Of a stretch of DNA of 18,525 nt, positions 14,348-18,525 are shown piece after piece (position 1 is the first letter of the stretch; each line of letters begins with the position of its first letter). Origin of the DNA: Prevotella sp. UBA3294. GTDB taxonomy: Bacteria; Bacteroidota; Bacteroidia; Bacteroidales; Bacteroidaceae. The position numbers and the translations under genes were made by a program. Under the pieces are notes generated by a model. That model was not told the DNA's origin. It saw only the letters and a list, made by a program, of their open reading frames with translations, and did not search any database. Location of the stretch: positions 1-18,525 of the forward strand of contig DETG01000085.1 of NCBI GenBank assembly GCA_002361535.1. The letters are read 5' to 3'.

Positions 14348-15958
14348 TTAGAAAACATGCAGGCCTAAGAATACCATCAGACCGTTCATCAAGATCCAGA
14401 AGATGGCAAACGGCATGGTCTTGCGCATGATGTCACCATCCTGACCCTCCATGTCGCAGGCAGCGGTGGCAATGGCGATACTCTGCGGTGAGAGCAGTTT
14501 ACCACCTTCAGAACCGGCACAGTTGGCTGCTGCTAACCAGTTGGTCTCGTTTCCGCTCACACCGAAGAAGGTTGACTGGTTCACCAAACCAAGGTCGCTG
14601 GCAGCTGTTGCCTGCAGCTTACCGAAGAGAATGTTCGCGTTCGTGGCACTACCGGTAACGAATGTACCAATGGAGCCGATCAACGGAGCAAAGAACGGGA
14701 AGGCTGCACCGGTGAGGGCAACAAGACCCTTTGCGATATCGTTGGTCATACCTGTATTGTTCATCAGCATGGCCATGGCAACCAAGCAGCAGATGGTGAC
14801 GACAGTCTTCTGGAGGTTGATGGTGGTCTTGGCCAGCAGCTTCATCAAACTGCCGAAACTCATGCCTTGGATGAGTCCGCCGATGACAGCACCGAGGAAA
14901 ATCATCAGACCGGCATTTGACAGCCAACCGAACTTGAAGGTATTGCCGATTACAGGCAGCTCGAACTGTGTCACCAAATTACTGTTGAGCAGTTGGTTTA
15001 CGGAAGGAACGATCTTACTGCTGATCAGGATGAAGAAAATGATCAGACCATATACACTCCAGGCCCTCAAGGTCTTGGTAACGCCGAACTTCTTCTTCTC
15101 CACCTTCACCTCGTCGGAAGGATTCTCGTCGCGGATAAACAGCTTGTTGTAGATCAACATGGCGATGATGGCGGCAACAGAGCCTAAGATAGCAGGAGTC
15201 TCCGGACCAATGAAGTGGGCGCAGCAGAACTGCACGATGATAGAGAAGGTTCCCACGAACAGGGCCAAGGTGATGTTCTTCACAATCTTCTTACGATCGG
15301 TCATCATCAGAATCAGGAACGGGGTGATGTAGAACATCAGAGCTAACTGGATGATGATGAAAGTGGCCACCTCGCACAACATCTCGGGAGAGGCCACACC
15401 CTCGGAAGCCACTTGGTTTGCCAATGTGGTGGCCGGCAGACCGACAGCACCGAAACCTACTGCGACGGTGTTGGCAATCAAACAGATCACGGCGGAGAAC
15501 ATCGGCTTGAAGCCTAAGCCGATGAGGATGGCTGCAGGGATTGCCACGGCAGTACCGAATCCTGCCATACCTTCGAGCACACCACCGAGACCCCATGTCA
15601 GAAGCAGGACGAGCAAGCCTTTGTCGGAGGTCATCTGGATAAACTGTGTCTTGATAGTCTCAATCTCCTTCGTCTCACAAAGAATATTATAACTGAAAAT
15701 AGCACAGATAATGATCAGGATGATCGGGAAGCAAGCCTTCAGGAATCCCTCGATCACCGACCAGAGGGTGATGCCGAAGATAGAGGTGCCGGCACTGGTG
15801 AACTTTTCCGGGAGTATTCCCATGGAAGGTGCGACAAACAAGGCTAAGAGGATTGTTACCAGAAGGGTGATAATCGCGCTCTTGTAGCCCGATACCTTGA
15901 ATCCCATCATCAATACAATGAGGAGGACAATGGGAATGACAGAAACTAATGCAGACAT
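14348..15958 (-). CDS. lctP: L-lactate permease family transporter (LctP/LldP)
   Basis: 536 residues, nearly all hydrophobic, with 12 or more transmembrane segments, beginning MSALVSVIPIVLLIVLMMGF. It matches the LctP family in its glycine-rich signature segments (GGVLEGMAGFGTAVAIPAAI and VAVGFGAVGLPATTLAN) and in the late block GSIGTFVTGSATNANILFG, then FFGVSGNETNWLAAANCAGS. Family members import lactate or glycolate with protons at the inner membrane. No lactate dehydrogenase or lactate-use gene (lutABC type) lies in this window, so the substrate is inferred from family only. It is divergent from the LRR gene across 198 AT-rich bases and convergent with the TonB receptor. The start chosen follows an AT-rich leader and gives a normal N-terminus. 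Confidence 0.9.
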   Translation of the reverse strand: MSALVSVIPIVLLIVLMMGFKVSGYKSAIITLLVTILLALFVAPSMGILPEKFTSAGTSIFGITLWSVIEGFLKACFPIILIIICAIFSYNILCETKEIETIKTQFIQMTSDKGLLVLLLTWGLGGVLEGMAGFGTAVAIPAAILIGLGFKPMFSAVICLIANTVAVGFGAVGLPATTLANQVASEGVASPEMLCEVATFIIIQLALMFYITPFLILMMTDRKKIVKNITLALFVGTFSIIVQFCCAHFIGPETPAILGSVAAIIAMLIYNKLFIRDENPSDEVKVEKKKFGVTKTLRAWSVYGLIIFFILISSKIVPSVNQLLNSNLVTQFELPVIGNTFKFGWLSNAGLMIFLGAVIGGLIQGMSFGSLMKLLAKTTINLQKTVVTICCLVAMAMLMNNTGMTNDIAKGLVALTGAAFPFFAPLIGSIGTFVTGSATNANILFGKLQATAASDLGLVNQSTFFGVSGNETNWLAAANCAGSEGGKLLSPQSIAIATAACDMEGQDGDIMRKTMPFAIFWILMNGLMVFLGLHVF

Positions 15959-16020
15959 AAATGTAGATTTTTAGTTATAAATGTTTATTATATAAGTTTC
16001 ATAGGTGTCGTAAAACAGCA

Positions 16021-16028
16021 CAAAAATA
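16021..16028 (-). promoter_or_regulatory. Possible -7 element of permease gene
   Basis: TATTTTTG on the minus strand fits TAnnTTTG, about 62 bases before the permease ATG. The surroundings are very AT-rich, so a chance match is possible, and no -33 element is seen. Confidence 0.4.
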
Positions 16029-16112
16029 CAAACTTCTTTTTAAAGTAATGTAAAAAAACATGTAAATTTTTCATAAAACGTAAAATTATCTTCGTTTATC
16101 CTGCTTTTTGTA

Positions 16113-16120
16113 TATCTTTG
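16113..16120 (+). promoter_or_regulatory. -7 promoter element of LRR gene
   Basis: TATCTTTG followed by C matches TAnnTTTG, 36 bases before the ATG at 16157. A poor -33 candidate (TTCG, 16091-16094) lies 18 bases upstream. Confidence 0.65.
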
Positions 16121-16156
16121 CGCCTTGGAATATGTATCATTTAAATCAATCGTGAT

Positions 16157-16960
16157 ATGAAAAAAGTGATTCTTACATTCGTTTGCCTGCTGACCGTATC
16201 GGTGATATGGGCACAGCAGAAGACGGTGACCGTGAGTGATGCCGGTACGTTAGGTAGTCGGATTCCTGCCTCTGAGCGGACGAGCCTTACCAGTTTGAAG
16301 GTGGTAGGTCCGCTGAATGGCAGTGACGTGAAGGTACTGCGTGAGATGGGAAAAGCCAAGTTGGCCGACCTTGACTTGTCGGAGGCTACTATTGTGAAGG
16401 GTGGCGAGAGCTACTATCCTTTGGAAGAGGACAAGAGTGCGTACACAGAGGACAACCGACTGTCAACCCTCTTCTTCTATGGCTGTGGCGCTTTCCGTAG
16501 CATCACCATTCCAAACAGTGTGCAGTCGGTGTCGAACGATGCCTTCTCTTCTTGTCCGAACCTCGTTGAGATCAACGTGAAGAACAGTCCGTTCTTTGTA
16601 TCGGTGGATGGCATCTTGTTCAATTCAGAGAAAGAACGCTTGGTGCGCTGCCCGCAGGCTAAGAAACTGGAGACGTATGAGGTGCCCCGTGGTGTCATCG
16701 AGATCTATCCCAGTGCTTTCCGTGGCGTATCCACACTGAAGAGCATCACCTTGCCTGGTTCCATCTGGAGCATCAGCGACTTCGCCTTCTCTGGCTGTCC
16801 ATTGCAGACAATCCGTTGTCACATGACCCGTGCCAGCATCGGCATGGCCTTCGATGAGGCTACCTATGGCAGTGCTCGTGTGATCGTTCCCCAAGGCTCC
16901 GCCAGTGATTTCAAGTCGGTGGAAGGGTGGAATAGGTTCAAAACCATCGTGGAAGAATAA
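16157..16960 (+). CDS. BspA-type leucine-rich-repeat protein, exported
   Basis: 267 residues. Signal peptide MKKVILTFVCLLTVSVIWAQ, cleaved probably after WA. The body has BspA/LRR_5 repeats: ADLDLSEATIVKGGESYYPL, LFFYGCGAFRSITIPNSVQS, DAFSSCPNLVEINV, SAFRGVSTLKSITLPGSI and FAFSGCPLQTIRC, plus the typical closing VIVPQGSASDFKSVEGWNRF. Such proteins are surface or periplasmic and bind protein or host ligands in some species; the partner here is unknown. No C-terminal sorting domain or lipobox is seen. It is short for the family, with about four to five repeats and no catalytic domain, but it shows no sign of truncation. It has its own promoter at 16113-16120 and is convergent with hemW. Confidence 0.9.
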   Translation: MKKVILTFVCLLTVSVIWAQQKTVTVSDAGTLGSRIPASERTSLTSLKVVGPLNGSDVKVLREMGKAKLADLDLSEATIVKGGESYYPLEEDKSAYTEDNRLSTLFFYGCGAFRSITIPNSVQSVSNDAFSSCPNLVEINVKNSPFFVSVDGILFNSEKERLVRCPQAKKLETYEVPRGVIEIYPSAFRGVSTLKSITLPGSIWSISDFAFSGCPLQTIRCHMTRASIGMAFDEATYGSARVIVPQGSASDFKSVEGWNRFKTIVEE

Positions 16961-16982
16961 GTCAATCCCTTTTTCTTTTTTC

Positions 16983-17067
16983 ACAAAACAAATTGTTTTG
17001 TCCTTGAAAGTGACGTTGTTTGCATTGTTAGATGACGTACTTTCGACAACAAAACAATTTGTTTTGT
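16983..17067. terminator. Long nested palindromic hairpin between convergent LRR and hemW genes
   Basis: Bases 16983-17001 (ACAAAACAAATTGTTTTGT) are a near-palindrome, and 17049-17067 are its exact reverse complement, inside a wider palindrome at 17046-17070. Between them GAAAGTGACGT (17006-17016) pairs with ACGTACTTTC (17035-17044), with one bulged G. Together they give a long imperfect stem with an 18-base loop; each 19-mer can also fold on itself. Position between two stops suggests a two-way terminator. It shares no heptamers with the other two convergent hairpins. Confidence 0.65.
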
Positions 17068-17096
17068 TGTGATAGGAATGATTCCTTGTGTTGTAA

Positions 17097-18323
17097 TCAG
17101 ACGTAGATGAGGTCGCTCATGATTGTGTCGCTGATGAAAAGACCGCGGCGGGTGAGATGTATGTGATGGTTTTCTTCCTTCAGAAGACCGTTGCGAAGAT
17201 GGGGCTCGGCGTTCTCAAGGAGGTATCGGTGAAAGGACGGCATGGCTTTATTGGATGCCGGAGAGTTTTTCATCGGTGCGGACAACAGACTTAAATCAAT
17301 TCCTTCTCGGGTTCGCAGGGCTGTGGTAATCAGGTCGTTATACCTCGTAATGTCATCAATCTCCTCGGTCTCCTCAATGGCAAGGCTCCCCTGCTTCAGC
17401 CGACGGATATACTGTCGGATGTCGGAGACATTCCAGTAGCGGGTGCTGACATCATAGCTGTGGGCTGCAGCCCCAATACCTATATAGGGTGTACCGTTCC
17501 AGTAACTGCTGTTATGACGGGAACGGAATCCTTCGCGGGCGAAGTTACTGATCTCGTAATGTTCATATCCGGCTGTCTCAAGACTGTCGATGAGCGTTTC
17601 GTACATCTGCCGTTCCAGTTCCTCCTCCCTTCTCTCTTCTCCCTCCTCTTTCCTCTCTTTTCCCTCCTCTCTTCTCTCTCCTCTTTCCTCTCTTCTCTCT
17701 CCTCTTTCCTCTCTCATCATCTCATACAGCACCGTTCCTTCCTCAATCATCAGACAGTAGGCAGAGAGATGCTCGACATCCAGTTCAAGAGCCCGACGGA
17801 TGTCTTCCTGCCAGTCGTCTGTTGTCTCTTGGGGGAATCCGAACATCAGGTCGATGCTGATGTTATGAATATCGTTCCGGCGCAGCAGATCCACCGCTGT
17901 CCTCACCTGATCACTGGTATGCCGGCGATGAAGAAAGCGCAGACGGTCGTCCGAGAAGGTCTGTGCTCCCATGCTCACCCTGTTCACGGGCAGTGCCTTG
18001 AGTGCTTCGGCATATTCCGGTGTGATGTCGTCGGGGTTGCATTCGATGGTGATCTCAGCATCTGCCGATACCTCGTACACCTTATATATATTATGGAAGA
18101 GTCGGTGGAGCAGGGCGGGGGAGAGCTGAGAAGGTGTGCCGCCGCCGAGATAGATCGTGTTGATGGGGCAGGGTTGCCTGTGCCACTGCTCTTTCCTCAG
18201 TGACATCTCACGGCACAGGGCATCCACGTATTCCTCCATCAGGTCGTGGAAGGTGGTGGAGTAGAAACCACAGTAGATGCAGCGGCTCTTGCAGAACGGA
18301 ATATGTAGATAAAGTCCGGCCAT
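17097..18323 (-). CDS. hemW: HemW-like radical SAM protein (heme chaperone)
   Basis: About 408 residues from the ATG at 18323 (MAGLYLHIPFCKSRCIYCGF), the usual start of the family. The frame is open 20 codons upstream, but that stretch (MWKRCDFFKL) spans the promoter. Radical-SAM cluster Cys are at 11, 15 and 18 (CKSRCIYC, CxxxCxxC). Other family marks are YLGGGTPSQLSP, TIECNPDD, VNRVSMGAQTFSDDRLRFLH, NISIDLMFGFPQET and YEISNFAREGFRSRHNSSYW, with the HemN C-terminal domain at the end. HemW inserts heme into target proteins; genes like this are often mislabelled as coproporphyrinogen III oxidase (HemN), but the YCGF motif and small size favour HemW. About 33 charged residues (near 203-235, ERGERREERGERREEG) are coded by a heptamer array between LYEMM and LERQMYETL. 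Confidence 0.92.
   Translation of the reverse strand: MAGLYLHIPFCKSRCIYCGFYSTTFHDLMEEYVDALCREMSLRKEQWHRQPCPINTIYLGGGTPSQLSPALLHRLFHNIYKVYEVSADAEITIECNPDDITPEYAEALKALPVNRVSMGAQTFSDDRLRFLHRRHTSDQVRTAVDLLRRNDIHNISIDLMFGFPQETTDDWQEDIRRALELDVEHLSAYCLMIEEGTVLYEMMREERGERREERGERREEGKERKEEGEERREEELERQMYETLIDSLETAGYEHYEISNFAREGFRSRHNSSYWNGTPYIGIGAAAHSYDVSTRYWNVSDIRQYIRRLKQGSLAIEETEEIDDITRYNDLITTALRTREGIDLSLLSAPMKNSPASNKAMPSFHRYLLENAEPHLRNGLLKEENHHIHLTRRGLFISDTIMSDLIYV
17621..17715 (-). repeat. In-frame heptamer array inside hemW
   Basis: On the gene strand the array reads in heptamers GAGAGGA, AAGAGGA, GAGAGAA, repeated as a 21-nt unit about twice exactly and then with drift (GGGAAAA, GGGAGAA, GGGAGGA). 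It encodes a Glu/Arg-rich run of about 33 residues. The purine strand is the coding strand. No facing inverted array is present. Confidence 0.88.
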
Positions 18324-18340
18324 TTGTAACGATTTGGCGG

Positions 18341-18348
18341 CAAAATTA
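18341..18348 (-). promoter_or_regulatory. Possible -7 promoter element of hemW
   Basis: TAATTTTG on the minus strand, followed by C, fits TAnnTTTG, 18 bases before the ATG at 18323. It supports the shorter start, since the upstream frame would overlap it. Confidence 0.5.
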
Positions 18349-18461
18349 CTAATAAGTTTAAAAAAATCACACCTTTTCCACATTTTCTTTTGTCAGTTTG
18401 ATAAAAATGCGTAACTTAGTCCCCAATATTGTATCTACTATCAACTAAAAACCTGATAAAT

Positions 18462-18525
18462 ATGAAAGTATATCAAACTAACGAGATCAAGAACATTGCC
18501 TTGCTTGGCAGTGCGGGTAGCGGCA
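18462..18525 (+). CDS. Elongation factor G-like GTPase, first 21 codons
   Basis: Only the N-terminus is in the window (MKVYQTNEIKNIALLGSAGSG, then a partial codon). GSAGSG is the start of a P-loop (GxxGxGK[ST]), and the N-terminus resembles the second EF-G-like protein common in Bacteroidales. As such it would be a ribosome-associated translational GTPase, but 21 residues cannot separate this from other P-loop GTPases. The gene is divergent from hemW. No convincing TAnnTTTG was found in the 78 bases before the hemW-side frame. Confidence 0.6.
   Translation, partial: MKVYQTNEIKNIALLGSAGSG

Noticed and set aside
14451..15152. Plus-strand ORF of 233 codons opposite the permease
   Set aside because: A shadow of a well-conserved transporter gene on the other strand, with no start signal or family likeness.
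17460..18203. Plus-strand ORF of 247 codons with a Leu/Ser/Phe run
   Set aside because: It is antisense to hemW; the hydrophobic run is the complement of the heptamer array, not a real membrane segment.

Overview
The window looks like a piece of a Bacteroidales chromosome, most likely Prevotellaceae. The evidence is the AT-rich Bacteroidetes promoter element TAnnTTTG in front of most transcription units, a BspA-type leucine-rich-repeat protein, a TonB-dependent receptor, lipoproteins with an LxxC box, a membrane-bound AraC-type regulator with a Kelch-like sensor, and an EF-G-like protein starting MKVYQTNEIKNIALLGSAGSG. There is no phage, transposase, CRISPR array, tRNA or rRNA. The species call is inference from protein style only.

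Layout: (1) 1-1196 (+), 3' part of an ABC-F ATPase. (2) 1249-3288 (+), PepO-type M13 metallopeptidase. (3) 3467-5599 (-), a large lipoprotein of unknown function. (4) 5742-7493 (-), a Kelch/TM/AraC regulator, separated from the lipoprotein by three 21-bp direct repeats and a promoter. (5) 7640-11581 (+), MetA (with Glu111, so probably acetyl-CoA dependent), an RlhA-type U32 protein and a membrane lipoprotein with a zinc ribbon. (6) 11675-14176 (+), a TonB-dependent receptor. (7) 14348-15958 (-), an LctP-family permease, divergent from (8) 16157-16960 (+), a BspA-like LRR protein. (9) 17097-18323 (-), HemW, divergent from (10) the first 21 codons of an EF-G-like GTPase at 18462.

The most interesting layer lies on top of the genes. 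Purine-rich heptanucleotide arrays (GAGAACT, GAGAAGT, GAGAGGT, GAGAGAT, GAAAGAT, GGAGTGA and relatives) occur at seven places. Two form complete elements between convergent genes: facing heptamer arrays ending in ATGATTA/TAATCAT around a spacer of exactly 36 nt. The two spacers look different as written, but spacer 1 and the reverse complement of spacer 2 match at 29 of 36 positions. They are therefore two copies of one element in opposite orientations. Two simpler arrays sit exactly on stop/start junctions in the metA operon, and three more are translated in frame inside housekeeping genes (ABC-F, U32, HemW), where the heptamers are grouped in threes (21 nt). All three convergent gene borders carry a long hairpin; two of these are the heptamer element and the third is unrelated palindromic sequence.
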